NCBI GenBank assembly: GCA_035626515.1
Contig: DASPNM010000009.1
Location: 61,177-125,176 of the forward strand
Direction: 5' to 3'
DNA from: DASPNM01 sp035626515
GTDB lineage: Bacteria; Bacteroidota; Bacteroidia; Chitinophagales; Chitinophagaceae
DNA length: 64,000 bases
The notes below the pieces were generated by a model. The model was given only the letters and a program-made list of their open reading frames with translations, searched no databases and had not been told where the DNA came from. Numbering within the stretch: position 1 is the stretch's first letter; every line of letters begins with the position of its first letter. Positions 33,770 to 42,428 of the stretch are shown piece after piece. The translations under genes were made by a program, and so were the position numbers.

Positions 33770-34519
33770 TTAAAGTCCTCCGTTCGCCTGCAGGTCGGCC
33801 CGGCAGTTAGCATCCAGCGACGGAATACTTCCCGTGAGAAGGAAACCGAGGATATCGCGGGTGTCCGATGTGTAATACATCAGGCAGCTATTGTTGTTGC
33901 AATGATGCCCGTGCGCAGCGTCCCGGTGGTTTGTCTGCATCGGTGTTCCAAGGTCCACCAGGCCCAGCAGGTGTCCGAGCTCATGTTCCAGCACAGTGGC
34001 CTCCAGCTTGGTGCGGCTCACCTGGCCCAGACCTCCTGAATTCTCGTGAATTGTCCTACCGAACAGTACTACAGAAGTATTCCGGTAAGCTGCGCCCAAA
34101 ACGTTTCCGTCCGTGAAATGCCCGTTTGTGTAAAGCACGTATACCGCAATCTGGTTGCTCGTCGTAAACGCCCGACGATTGTTTTTCTCAACCTGGAATA
34201 CCTGCTCGATGTTCAATGTGCTGCCGGAAGAAGCAGGTATCTCCGAAGTCGCAATGGTAATTCCACCCGGTTTGTTGAGGATGCTGCTGAGCATGGAATG
34301 AACGTGCGCCAGTGCATTCTGATCGGGCGCATACCCCGGCATGTACTGGATTTCTATCCTTAGCGAACTGTACGGGGAAGCCGAAAGGAGCGGGCGGGCA
34401 GAAGTACCCACCGGCTTGTCATGCAGTTCGTTTGCTCCACCCGGATTATTGACGTATTCGGTTTTGCTGCACCCGATCGCCAGTAAGAAGAGCAAAAGAG
34501 CGCTCAAATACAAACGCAT
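33770..34519 (-). CDS. metzincin-like lipoprotein metallopeptidase
   Basis: A 249-residue lipoprotein (signal ends LLAIGCSK, Cys17). The zinc motif HELGHLLGLVDLG (about residues 178-190) has the metzincin HExxHxxG pattern. CLMYY (about 212-216) follows the His/Asn-rich loop HGHHCNNNS and corresponds to the Met-turn. Likely a cell-envelope protease with unknown target. It follows the propeller protein gene by 46 bases on the same strand, so it may share that promoter. Confidence 0.82.
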   Translation of the reverse strand: MRLYLSALLLFLLAIGCSKTEYVNNPGGANELHDKPVGTSARPLLSASPYSSLRIEIQYMPGYAPDQNALAHVHSMLSSILNKPGGITIATSEIPASSGSTLNIEQVFQVEKNNRRAFTTSNQIAVYVLYTNGHFTDGNVLGAAYRNTSVVLFGRTIHENSGGLGQVSRTKLEATVLEHELGHLLGLVDLGTPMQTNHRDAAHGHHCNNNSCLMYYTSDTRDILGFLLTGSIPSLDANCRADLQANGGL

Positions 34520-34565
34520 AGAGGATTTGTTTGCAGCTGGGATTCAAAGACTGTTCCAAATCCCG

Positions 34566-35660
34566 TTATTCGATCCATTCGGCGATGAAAATGTTGGTGT
34601 CGCGGGTACCTCCGTTGTTACGGTTGCTGCAGAAAATCAGTTTCTTACCGTCCGGCGAAAACATCGGGAAAGCATCAAATCCCTTGTCGCGGCTGATCTT
34701 CGTGAGATTCGTACCGTCCGGGTTTATGGTGTACAGATTAAAAGGAAAGCCCCGCTTGTATTCGTGGTTCGATGCAAAAATAATGCGCCGGCTGTCGGGC
34801 ATGAATGCCGGAGCCCAGTTGGCCTGCCCAAAAGATGTTACCTGCCGGGGATCGCTGCCATCGGAATTCGCCACGTACACTTCCATGTTCGTGGGCGCTA
34901 CCAGGTTCTCCGCCAGCAAACTTCTGTATTCGCTGATCTCCGCTTCGGTCTTCGGGCGTGAAGCGCGCCAGATGATTTTCTTTCCGTCGGGACTGAACCA
35001 CGCCCCGCCGTCGTAGCCCGGAGTATGAGTGATGCGCTTTTCCTTACCCGTCTTCAGATCCATGACGTACAGCTCCAGGTCCCCGTCTTTGTCGCTGGTG
35101 TAAATCATCTTGTTTCCATCGGGAGAAAGTGTCGCCTCTGCATCGTATCCCGGCGAACGGGTGAGCTGCTTTACGATCCTTCCGTTGAGGTCGGCCATGA
35201 AAATATCGTAACTGTCGTAAAGCGGCCAGATGTATTTGTTACCGTAACGGGCGCGATCCGGAACCGGCGGACATGTATCCGCGCCGAGATGCGTGGATGC
35301 GTAGATCACATGTTTGCCGTCGCGTGTGAAAAATCCGCAGGTAGTTCTGCCCTTCCCCGTGCTCACCATCCGGTACCGGAACGGTTCGCCGGCTTGAGGC
35401 ACTTTCCCAACGAACATCTGGTCGCAGGAGATGCCGTCGTGTTTGCTCGTGCGCTGGAAAACGATCCACTTTCCATCGAAACTGAAATATGCCTCCGCGT
35501 TGTCGCCGCCAAACGTGAGCTGCCGCACATTCCGGAAATGAACTTCTTCGGGGTATTGCAGGCTGTCGTGGTTTGTTGCCGGAACGGGCGAACTGTTTCC
35601 GCCGCTAAAAAATGCGAATAGCAGCGCGAGTCCGGGAAATAACGTGATGAGCTGTTTCAT
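34566..35660 (-). CDS. TolB-like PD40 beta-propeller protein
   Basis: A 364-residue exported protein (hydrophobic start KQLITLFPGLALLFAFFSGG). At least five PD40/TolB-type blades are visible: QLTFGGDNAEAYFSFDGKWIVFQ, TRDGKHVIYAST, QLTRSPGYDAEATLSPDGNKMIYTS, RITHTPGYDGGAWFSPDGKKIIW, PMFSPDGKKLIFCSNR. Such propellers bind partners in the periplasm; no peptidase domain is attached. A TACTTTTG box lies 20 bases upstream, in a divergent promoter region shared with a TPR lipoprotein. Confidence 0.86.
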   Translation of the reverse strand: MKQLITLFPGLALLFAFFSGGNSSPVPATNHDSLQYPEEVHFRNVRQLTFGGDNAEAYFSFDGKWIVFQRTSKHDGISCDQMFVGKVPQAGEPFRYRMVSTGKGRTTCGFFTRDGKHVIYASTHLGADTCPPVPDRARYGNKYIWPLYDSYDIFMADLNGRIVKQLTRSPGYDAEATLSPDGNKMIYTSDKDGDLELYVMDLKTGKEKRITHTPGYDGGAWFSPDGKKIIWRASRPKTEAEISEYRSLLAENLVAPTNMEVYVANSDGSDPRQVTSFGQANWAPAFMPDSRRIIFASNHEYKRGFPFNLYTINPDGTNLTKISRDKGFDAFPMFSPDGKKLIFCSNRNNGGTRDTNIFIAEWIE

Positions 35661-35679
35661 CCTTTCTGGTTGGTGGATG

Positions 35680-35687
35680 CAAAAGTA
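35680..35687 (-). promoter_or_regulatory. -7 box of PD40 protein gene
   Basis: TACTTTTG on the minus strand, 20 bases before ATG 35660. Confidence 0.5.
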
Positions 35688-35737
35688 TTTTCGTTAAAAC
35701 CGCCCTTTGTCAGGCGAATGTCATCTCTATAATCGTT

Positions 35738-35745
35738 TAGCTTTG
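35738..35745 (+). promoter_or_regulatory. -7 box of TPR lipoprotein, near-leaderless
   Basis: TAGCTTTG ending 9 bases before ATG 35754; the expected leader is only a few bases. Confidence 0.5.
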
Positions 35746-35753
35746 TTTGAGAC

Positions 35754-36764
35754 ATGGTTCACACAAAAATAAATGGCTTTGCCCTCGGCATGGTGATCCT
35801 GCTCGCCGGCTGCAACCAAAAAAAACAGGATTCTCCTTTTGAAAAACTGCTGAGCGGGCCGCCTTATCGGGCGCTCAGCGACAGTATTCGCAAAGAACCG
35901 CGCAGGGATGAACTGTATTTCCGGCGAGCTGTGCTTTTAAATCAAAATGACCATGTGGAACCGGCGCTTGCTGATTTTCGTACAGCCTGGTATCTGAACC
36001 CCCGCGAGAATTACGCGCTTGGAGTCGCCACTATCCTGCTCGAAAAAAACGCCGATTCTGCTATTGTTTTCCTGAGACAAGCGCTAACCCGGTTGCCGCG
36101 AAGCTTTCTGCTGCGCCTCAGCCTTGCCCGTGCCTGCGTAATGCGCAATCAATCGGGAGAAGCGCTGCGGATAGCGGAGGAGCTCCTCCTGGAAAATCCA
36201 CAGCAGGTGGACGTGCTGAAGATGAAGGCCGATCTCCTGGGGAAGATGGGCAGACCCCGCGAAGCTATCTCCACCCTGGAATCAGCATACGCACTCGCCC
36301 CGCAGGATCTCGAACTGAATTACCTGCTCGCCCTAAAATATGCCGAAGCGGCGAACCCCCGGGTGCTGCAGCTGGCCGACTCGATGATCAGGCATGGCGC
36401 GCGACAAATCAGGGGAGAGCCGCATTATTACAAGGGTATTTATTACGCCAACTCCAACAACCCCGCGCGGGCCATCGCAGAGTTCGATGAAGCGATCCGA
36501 AAAGATTATTATCTGCTCGAAGCATACATTGAAAAAGGTGCTATTTTTTATGAGCAACGACGCTACCGTGAAGCGCAGGGTGTATTCCAGCTTGCCAACA
36601 CCATTTCACCCGCGTTTCCCGACGCCTATTACTGGCTCGCGCGCTGCCAGGAAGCGCTGGGTCAAAAGCAGGAAGCGATCCTGAATTACCGTCGCGCTTA
36701 CGGTCTGGATAAAACTTTCACTAAAGCGAAAGAAGCCGCTGACCGGCTCGCAGGCGCTCCATGA
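35754..36764 (+). CDS. TPR repeat lipoprotein
   Basis: A 336-residue lipoprotein (signal MVILLAGCNQ, Cys20). The mature part is built of tetratricopeptide repeats: DELYFRRAVLLNQNDHVEPALADFRTAWYLNP, LRLSLARACVMRNQSGEALRIAEELLLENP, KADLLGKMGRPREAISTLESAYALAP, and EPHYYKGIYYANSNNPARAIAEFDEAI to the end. Likely a periplasmic scaffold on a membrane; partner unknown. Confidence 0.86.
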   Translation: MVHTKINGFALGMVILLAGCNQKKQDSPFEKLLSGPPYRALSDSIRKEPRRDELYFRRAVLLNQNDHVEPALADFRTAWYLNPRENYALGVATILLEKNADSAIVFLRQALTRLPRSFLLRLSLARACVMRNQSGEALRIAEELLLENPQQVDVLKMKADLLGKMGRPREAISTLESAYALAPQDLELNYLLALKYAEAANPRVLQLADSMIRHGARQIRGEPHYYKGIYYANSNNPARAIAEFDEAIRKDYYLLEAYIEKGAIFYEQRRYREAQGVFQLANTISPAFPDAYYWLARCQEALGQKQEAILNYRRAYGLDKTFTKAKEAADRLAGAP

Positions 36765-36774
36765 TAGCTGACTG

Positions 36775-36804
36775 TTTGCCATTCCGGAACCAAGGTCTAT
36801 CTTG
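36775..36804 (+). promoter_or_regulatory. promoter of rpe with -33 and -7 boxes
   Basis: TTTG (36775-36778), 19 bases, TATCTTG (36798-36804): close to the Bacteroidota consensus TTTG-N19-TAnnTTTG with one base missing from the T run, 18 bases before the rpe start. Confidence 0.55.
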
Positions 36805-36821
36805 CGAGGCAAACCCGCTGC

Positions 36822-37475
36822 ATGGCCCTGGTCGCCCCCTCCCTTCTATCCGCAAATTTTTTAAACCTTGAAGCCGATTGCCGGATGCTGAATGAAAGCG
36901 AGGCAGACTGGTATCATCTGGACGTGATGGATGGCAGCTTCGTGCCCAACATCAGCTTCGGGCCGATGATCGTTGCATTTTTCCGGAAAGCCACGAACAA
37001 ATTCTGCGATGTTCACCTGATGATCGAACGCCCGGATCAGTTTGCGGAACAGTTCCGCAACGCCGGCGCCGACCAGCTCTCGGTGCACCTCGAAGCATGC
37101 CCCCACCTGCACCGCAACATACAGCAGATCCGTTCGCTGGGGATGAAAGCGGGCGTGGCCATCAACCCGCACACTCCGGTGAGCGCGCTGTCCGACATTA
37201 TTCACGAGATTGATATCGTTTGCATGATGAGCGTGAACCCCGGTTTTGGCGGACAAAAATTCATTCCTTTCACTCTTGAAAAAATCCGGCAGCTCCGGCG
37301 ACTCATCAACGAGCGCAAACCGGGGGTGCTCATCGAGGTGGACGGCGGAGTTACGATCGAAAACGCAAAAGAAATCGTAGTCGCAGGCGCAGACGTACTG
37401 GTGGCGGGAAATACGGTTTTCAGTTCGGACGATCCGAAGCAAACGATCAGCAGGCTTCGTGCAATCGGCACCTGA
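36822..37475 (+). CDS. rpe: ribulose-phosphate 3-epimerase
   Basis: A 217-residue TIM-barrel enzyme linking ribulose-5-phosphate and xylulose-5-phosphate in the pentose phosphate pathway. VAPSLLSANFLNLE opens it; metal and catalytic residues are in WYHLDVMDGSFVPNISFGP, VHLMIERPD, MSVNPGFGGQKFIP and IEVDGGVTIENA. Length is typical. It follows the TPR gene and has its own promoter elements. Confidence 0.97.
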   Translation: MALVAPSLLSANFLNLEADCRMLNESEADWYHLDVMDGSFVPNISFGPMIVAFFRKATNKFCDVHLMIERPDQFAEQFRNAGADQLSVHLEACPHLHRNIQQIRSLGMKAGVAINPHTPVSALSDIIHEIDIVCMMSVNPGFGGQKFIPFTLEKIRQLRRLINERKPGVLIEVDGGVTIENAKEIVVAGADVLVAGNTVFSSDDPKQTISRLRAIGT

Positions 37476-37526
37476 CGTATGCGGCCGGGTGCTTGCTGTT
37501 GTTTTGTATCTTGATCCTGTTTTCTT

Positions 37527-40016
37527 ATGAAAATCTTCCTGCAACGCTCCGTGTTTTCACTTGTCTTCATTCTTTCCTTCATTTTTTCCATTGCTCAGAA
37601 GAAAGCCTACGTCAACGGCAGGGTGGTCAATGAAAATGAAGAACCGGTTACCGGAGTATCAATAGTAATGCTGGGGCAATCGCGAGGCCTGGTAACGAAT
37701 GACTCGGGACAGTTCCGGATGCAGGTGCCCGCCGGAAAAGCTTTCGCACTGCTGTTCACCCACGCAGGATTTCGAACCGAACAACGAAATTTTCTGCTCA
37801 ACGAAAACGAAGAAGAGACGATCACGGTTCTCCTGGAAAAAGGGGAAGGTCAGCTGCAGGAAGTGATTGTGCGCGATGAACGCGAGCGGCGGGAAACCGG
37901 GCTGATCCGGCCCAATCCGAAATACGTAATCAATCTTCCCTCTGCCGTAACCGGGGTGGAAAGCCTGATCAAGGTTTTTGTGGGCTCCAACAACGAGCTC
38001 ACCTCGCAGTATTCGGTGCGCGGCGGCAGCTACGATGAAAACCTGGTTTACGTAAACGATTTCGAGATCTTCCGGCCATACCTTGTACGCGCAGGTCAGC
38101 AGGAAGGGCTCAGTTTCATCAATCCCGAGCTTGTCCGCAACATCAGCTTTTACAACGGAGGTTTTCAGGCGCTTTACGGAGACAAAATGAGCAGTGTGCT
38201 CGACATCCAGTACAAGAAACCCAGGCGGTTTGGCGGTTCTGCCTACGCGGGACTCCTCGAGCAGGGTGTTTCGCTGGAAGGAGTTGCAGGCAGCGGCAGG
38301 TTCACCTACCTCATCGGTGCGAGAAACCGCAGCAACCGGAACCTGTTAAGCCGCCAGGAAACCAGGGGCAATTACGTGCCCTCCTCTTACGACGTGCAGG
38401 CACTACTCAACTGGCAGGTTTCGCGCAATTGGCAGGCGGAGCTGCTTTGGAACTCTTCGCGCACGCGCTTCACGCTGGTGCCGGAATTCAGCAAGCTCAC
38501 CACGTCGGTTTTTTCACCGTTTTTCAGCGCCACACTCGGTATTGATGTTTACTTCGAAGGACGGGAACGGGACGAATACGGGACCCACATGCTCGGTTTG
38601 GCGCTCGTGCAGCGGGTAAGCAGCAGGGTTCGGTTGAAATGGATGGTCTCGCGATTTTCCAATAACGAGTCGGAGAACATTGACATTGCCGGCGCCTACC
38701 TTTTTGGGGAACGCGATTTCGACCGGCGCAACGCAAGCTATGGTCTCATCGTTAACCCGCTTGGCGCTGGAATGTATCACCAGTTCGCCCGCAACCGGCT
38801 CGAGGTGACGAACTGGAGTTTTTCACACAAGGGCAATTATGAGTCCGGCCGGCATGCCCTGCTTTGGGGAGTTGGATATGACCGCACGGGGATTAGCGAC
38901 CGCCTGCAGGAATGGGAATTCCAGGATTCGGCCGGGTACTCACTTCCCTACCATCCCGACATGCTGCGGCTCAACAAGGTGCTGCGCTCGACGGCTGTCC
39001 TCAATGCCGGTAAAATTTCCGGGTATTTCCAGGACAACTTCCTGCTGGGCGACTCGGCAAAAGCAGTGACCGTGCAGGCCGGACTCCGGTTTCACTACAA
39101 CTCGCTCAACGGCGAGTTGCTTCTGTCCCCCAGAGCCGGAATAAGCTGGAAGCCCGCATGGAAACGGGACATCGTGTTGCGCGCGGCGGCAGGGGCTTAT
39201 CACCAGCCCCCGTTTTACCGTGAGCTCCGCCGTTACGACGGGTCCGTAAACACAGCGCTTCGCGCGCAGCGAAGCTGGCAGGGGGTCGCCGGATTCGATT
39301 ACAATTTCATCGGACTCGGGGGAAGGCCGATGCGTTGGGTGACGGAAGTGTACTACAAGCACATGACCCGCGTGGTGCCCTACGACATTGACAACGTCCG
39401 CCTCCGTTATTTCGGAGAGAACAGCGCAAAGGCGTACGCCGCTGGCCTGGAAATGCGGCTATTCGGAGAACTTGTCAGGGATGCGGAAAGCTGGGTCAGT
39501 CTTGGCATCATGAAGACTGGCGAAGACATTCGGGGAGATTTTTTCAAAATCTATACCCTCGACTCAACGAACACCCCGATTGACAGCAGCGTGCGGGAGA
39601 ATGGGTGGCTGAGAAGACCGACCGACAGGAGGATCATGTTCGGCATGTACTTCCAGGACTACCTGCCCACGAATAAAAATTTCAAAATGTTCTTAAATCT
39701 TCTCTATGGCAGCAACCTTCCTTACAATATTCCCGGGCAGGTGCGCTACCGGAATGCATTATTCATTGATCCATACATCCGCTGCGACATGGGCTTTAGC
39801 GCGTTGCTGCTCTCGGCCGACCGGAGCACCCGCCGCAGCCACAGTCCTTTCCGGAATTTCGAGAGCATCTGGGCCAGCCTCGAAGTGTTCAACGTGATCG
39901 ACCGGGCAAATACGATCTCGTACCTGCAGGTAAAGGATTTTTCCAACACCATTTTTCTGATGCCGAATACACTCACACCGCGGCTGGTGAACATCAAGCT
40001 GATTGCACGCTGGTGA
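37527..40016 (+). CDS. TonB-dependent receptor with carboxypeptidase-like domain
   Basis: An 829-residue outer-membrane protein. A signal peptide (about 1-23, ending FSIAQK) is followed by a CarboxypepD_reg-like domain (about 25-110: VNGRVVNENEEPVTGVSIVMLG), a TonB plug (about 125-235: VESLIKVFVGSNNELTSQYSVRGGSYDENLVYVND), and the beta-barrel. It is shorter than SusC (about 1000) and lacks a neighbouring SusD, so it more likely imports a siderophore-like or other small ligand. The C-terminal strand ends NIKLIARW. TATCTTG at 37507-37513 is a weak -7 box. Confidence 0.9.
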   Translation: MKIFLQRSVFSLVFILSFIFSIAQKKAYVNGRVVNENEEPVTGVSIVMLGQSRGLVTNDSGQFRMQVPAGKAFALLFTHAGFRTEQRNFLLNENEEETITVLLEKGEGQLQEVIVRDERERRETGLIRPNPKYVINLPSAVTGVESLIKVFVGSNNELTSQYSVRGGSYDENLVYVNDFEIFRPYLVRAGQQEGLSFINPELVRNISFYNGGFQALYGDKMSSVLDIQYKKPRRFGGSAYAGLLEQGVSLEGVAGSGRFTYLIGARNRSNRNLLSRQETRGNYVPSSYDVQALLNWQVSRNWQAELLWNSSRTRFTLVPEFSKLTTSVFSPFFSATLGIDVYFEGRERDEYGTHMLGLALVQRVSSRVRLKWMVSRFSNNESENIDIAGAYLFGERDFDRRNASYGLIVNPLGAGMYHQFARNRLEVTNWSFSHKGNYESGRHALLWGVGYDRTGISDRLQEWEFQDSAGYSLPYHPDMLRLNKVLRSTAVLNAGKISGYFQDNFLLGDSAKAVTVQAGLRFHYNSLNGELLLSPRAGISWKPAWKRDIVLRAAAGAYHQPPFYRELRRYDGSVNTALRAQRSWQGVAGFDYNFIGLGGRPMRWVTEVYYKHMTRVVPYDIDNVRLRYFGENSAKAYAAGLEMRLFGELVRDAESWVSLGIMKTGEDIRGDFFKIYTLDSTNTPIDSSVRENGWLRRPTDRRIMFGMYFQDYLPTNKNFKMFLNLLYGSNLPYNIPGQVRYRNALFIDPYIRCDMGFSALLLSADRSTRRSHSPFRNFESIWASLEVFNVIDRANTISYLQVKDFSNTIFLMPNTLTPRLVNIKLIARW

Positions 40017-40163
40017 GAAGTGTGATAAATTAACAAACCCACTGCGGGCAGAAGACGGCAAACCGCTATCCGGCATCTCGTTTGATTTATTTCTTTGTGC
40101 AGAAGTGCGGAGATCCTTAACGGAACTTTATCCGGGTGGTTTCTTTTCACAACTGTTAATAAG
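40017..40163. other. intergenic spacer between TonB receptor and phoH promoter
   Basis: First part of a 339-base gap without genes. It contains A/T-rich sequence and no clear terminator hairpin for the receptor gene; nothing else is recognised before the -7 box at 40164. Confidence 0.5.
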
Positions 40164-40171
40164 TAACTTTG
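40164..40171 (+). promoter_or_regulatory. -7 box before structured leader and phoH
   Basis: TAACTTTG, exact TAnnTTTG match. Transcription would start near 40177, about 180 bases before phoH, at the beginning of a series of hairpins. Confidence 0.55.
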
Positions 40172-40175
40172 GAAT

Positions 40176-40344
40176 GGAGCGCTCCGGACAAATTATATTT
40201 GTCTGAGTACTCCTTCGAGCAACCAAGAAGAGTAACCACTGCCAGTGGCAGTCCTGCTTCTGAAAATAGTCAGAAGACGCCTAGTAATCCGGTCCTGCTC
40301 TTCACCGGCTTTGTGAAACAGGCCGCGCCGCTTGCGGCAAGGCC
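40176..40344 (+). ncRNA. candidate structured RNA or phoH leader
   Basis: A chain of strong local hairpins behind a -7 box: GACAAAT/ATTTGTC (40187-40203, 3-base loop), ACTGCC/GGCAGT (40238-40252) alternative to CCAC/GTGG (40236-40248), CTTCTGA/TCAGAAG (40257-40276), CCGGT/ACCGG (40289-40308), and GCCG-CTTG-CGGC (40327-40338) inside GGCC/GGCC (40321-40344). GAAGAG (40227-40232) can also pair with CTCTTC (40298-40303) to close a multi-branch loop. No known riboswitch, 6S or tmRNA signature was recognised and no T-run terminator follows, so it may be a phoH leader or a processed small RNA. Confidence 0.45.
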
Positions 40345-40355
40345 TTCAAAAACCG

Positions 40356-41354
40356 ATGGAATTGACAGAAACGATCATTAACCTCGAAACCGTAAACCCT
40401 ATTGAGTTCTTCGGAGTTAATAACGGTAAACTCGACATCCTCAAAAAGAAATTTCCGCTGCTGAAGATCCTTTCGCGGGGCACCCAGCTGAAGCTGAGCG
40501 GCGCCCCCGAGCAGATCGAGAACGCCCGCGAGAAGATCGAGCTCATTGTGTCCTACCTCGAACGCAACGGGCATATGAGCGAGAATTACTTCGAGCAGAT
40601 ACTCGGCGGCGACGATTACGAGACGATCGATCATTTTACCGAAAGAAATCCAAACGACGTGCTTGTATTTGGGCCCAACGGCAAATCCGTGCGCGCCCGC
40701 ACCGCAAATCAGAAAAAGCTTGTTCAGCTGGCCGAAAAGAACGACATCGTGTTTGCGATTGGCCCTGCCGGTACCGGGAAGACCTATACCGCGGTGGCCA
40801 TGGCCGTCCGCGCGCTCAAGAACAAGCAGGTAAAAAAGATCATTCTGACGCGGCCCGCGGTGGAAGCAGGCGAAAGCCTCGGATTTCTACCCGGCGACCT
40901 CAAAGAAAAAATCGATCCTTACCTGCGTCCGCTGTACGACGCACTCGACGACATGATCCCGGCGGACAAGCTCGGATATTACATGAGCACGCGCATTATT
41001 GAGATCGCGCCCCTTGCCTACATGCGCGGACGAACGCTCGACAACGCGTTCATTATCCTCGATGAGGCGCAGAACGCGACGGATTTGCAGATCAAGATGT
41101 TTCTTACCCGCATCGGCGCAAACGCCAAAGCGATCATTACCGGCGACCTGACCCAGGTGGACCTGCCGAGAAATCAGCGGAGCGGACTGATGACCGCGGC
41201 GCGCATTCTGAAAAATATCGACGGGATCGCGCACATCGAGCTCGATGAAGAAGACGTGGTACGCCACCGGCTCGTGAAAGCAATCCTGCGCGCCTACACC
41301 CGGGAACATGAACGCGAGCATCCCGAACTGTATCGCAAGGATCCGAAAGAATAG
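40356..41354 (+). CDS. PhoH-like protein, ATPase
   Basis: A 332-residue PhoH family ATPase. An N-terminal KH-like part (LKILSRGTQLKLSGAPEQIENAREKI) precedes the P-loop GPAGTGKT at 136-143 and Walker B FIILDEAQNAT; GAGESLGFLPGDLKEKIDPYLRPLYD type helicase-like motifs follow (here VEAGESLGFLPGD). PhoH proteins act in RNA metabolism, often next to ybeY. Start ATG 40356 gives MELTETIINL as in relatives. The unusual leader may regulate it. Confidence 0.93.
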   Translation: MELTETIINLETVNPIEFFGVNNGKLDILKKKFPLLKILSRGTQLKLSGAPEQIENAREKIELIVSYLERNGHMSENYFEQILGGDDYETIDHFTERNPNDVLVFGPNGKSVRARTANQKKLVQLAEKNDIVFAIGPAGTGKTYTAVAMAVRALKNKQVKKIILTRPAVEAGESLGFLPGDLKEKIDPYLRPLYDALDDMIPADKLGYYMSTRIIEIAPLAYMRGRTLDNAFIILDEAQNATDLQIKMFLTRIGANAKAIITGDLTQVDLPRNQRSGLMTAARILKNIDGIAHIELDEEDVVRHRLVKAILRAYTREHEREHPELYRKDPKE

Positions 41355-41382
41355 CACTTAAACTTTTTCTTACATTGCAGGA

Positions 41383-41814
41383 ATGAAACGGGTAACACCG
41401 ATTTTGTTCCTGCTTTTTTTTGCGGTGGGCTGCAGGAACCGCGAAGAAAAGGCTATTAAGCCGGAGCACGACATTGACGCCGCGCGTGAATTCATCCGGG
41501 CCGCGCTGGATGGCAACTTCGAACGGGCGCGGCAGTTGCTGCTGGCCGACTCGATCAACCTTCAGTATATCGACGTTGCCGAGCGCAGCTACGAACGGGC
41601 CGACAGCGGCACGAAAGCCGGCTATCGCAGGGCTTCCATCAACATCCACGAAGTAATGCCGTTGAACGATTCTGCGTCGGTCGTCGTTTTTTCAAATTCC
41701 TTCAAAAACGACCATGATTCGCTGCGCGTAGTACGCCAAAGCGGCGATTGGCGCGTGGACCTGAAGTTTCTTTACGAGAATAAACCGGATACGCTGCATC
41801 CAAAAAAACCCTGA
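41383..41814 (+). CDS. DUF4878-like lipoprotein
   Basis: A 143-residue lipoprotein (signal MKRVTPILFLLFFAVGC, Cys17). DAAREFIRAALDGNFERARQLLLADS followed by a mixed beta sheet ending RQSGDWRVDLKFLYE is typical of NTF2-like/DUF4878 periplasmic proteins. No catalytic residues are evident. A weak -7 sequence TACATTG ends six bases before the start. It lies 28 bases after phoH. Confidence 0.72.
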   Translation: MKRVTPILFLLFFAVGCRNREEKAIKPEHDIDAAREFIRAALDGNFERARQLLLADSINLQYIDVAERSYERADSGTKAGYRRASINIHEVMPLNDSASVVVFSNSFKNDHDSLRVVRQSGDWRVDLKFLYENKPDTLHPKKP

Positions 41815-41860
41815 TGAAAAATCTATCCACGAACCGGTACCGGGATCAATCGAACCAGTC

Positions 41861-42418
41861 ATGCTGACGGTAAACCATCCCTGGCACGGCGCCCACTTCG
41901 GGGATCAGGCTCCTTCGCAGGTGACGTCGCTGATCGAAATTCCACAGGGCTCGCGCTCGAAATACGAAGTGGACAAGGACACAGGCCTGCTCCGCCTTGA
42001 CCGGGTGATCTATTCTTCATTTCACTACCCGATCAACTACGGTTTCATTCCCCAAACGCTGGGGCAGGATGGCGACCCGCTCGATATTCTCGTGATCTGC
42101 TCCCAGCCGATCCAGCCGCTCTGCCTGGTGCAGGCAACGGTGATCGGCAACATGCAAATGATCGACAACGGCACGCGAGACGACAAGATAATCGCAGTAG
42201 CTTCCCGCGACCCTTCGGTCAATCATTTCGCTGAAGTTCGCGACCTGCCGCAGCATTTCCTGCTGGAACTGCGCAATTTCTTTGAACAATACAAAGTGCT
42301 TGAAGACAAACGAGTGGAGATCGATAATTTCCAGGACAAGGAGATGGCCTGCCGGGTGATCGCAGAGGCTATCCAGCTCTATCGTGAGCATTTCAAGAAA
42401 TCAGATGGATCCAACTAA
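41861..42418 (+). CDS. ppa: inorganic pyrophosphatase, family I
   Basis: A 185-residue soluble enzyme splitting pyrophosphate. VTSLIEIPQGSRSKYEVDKDTGLLRLDR, YPINYGFIPQTLGQDGDPLDILV (metal-binding Asp cluster) and DDKIIAVASRDP are the family I signatures. It precedes a TSUP transporter by 10 bases in the same direction. Confidence 0.96.
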   Translation: MLTVNHPWHGAHFGDQAPSQVTSLIEIPQGSRSKYEVDKDTGLLRLDRVIYSSFHYPINYGFIPQTLGQDGDPLDILVICSQPIQPLCLVQATVIGNMQMIDNGTRDDKIIAVASRDPSVNHFAEVRDLPQHFLLELRNFFEQYKVLEDKRVEIDNFQDKEMACRVIAEAIQLYREHFKKSDGSN

Positions 42419-42428
42419 AACCAAAACT

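Noticed and set aside
40176..40344. Identification of the phoH leader as 6S RNA, tmRNA or a known riboswitch
   Set aside because: No long end-to-end helix, tag-peptide frame or conserved aptamer core could be found by eye; kept as an unnamed candidate.
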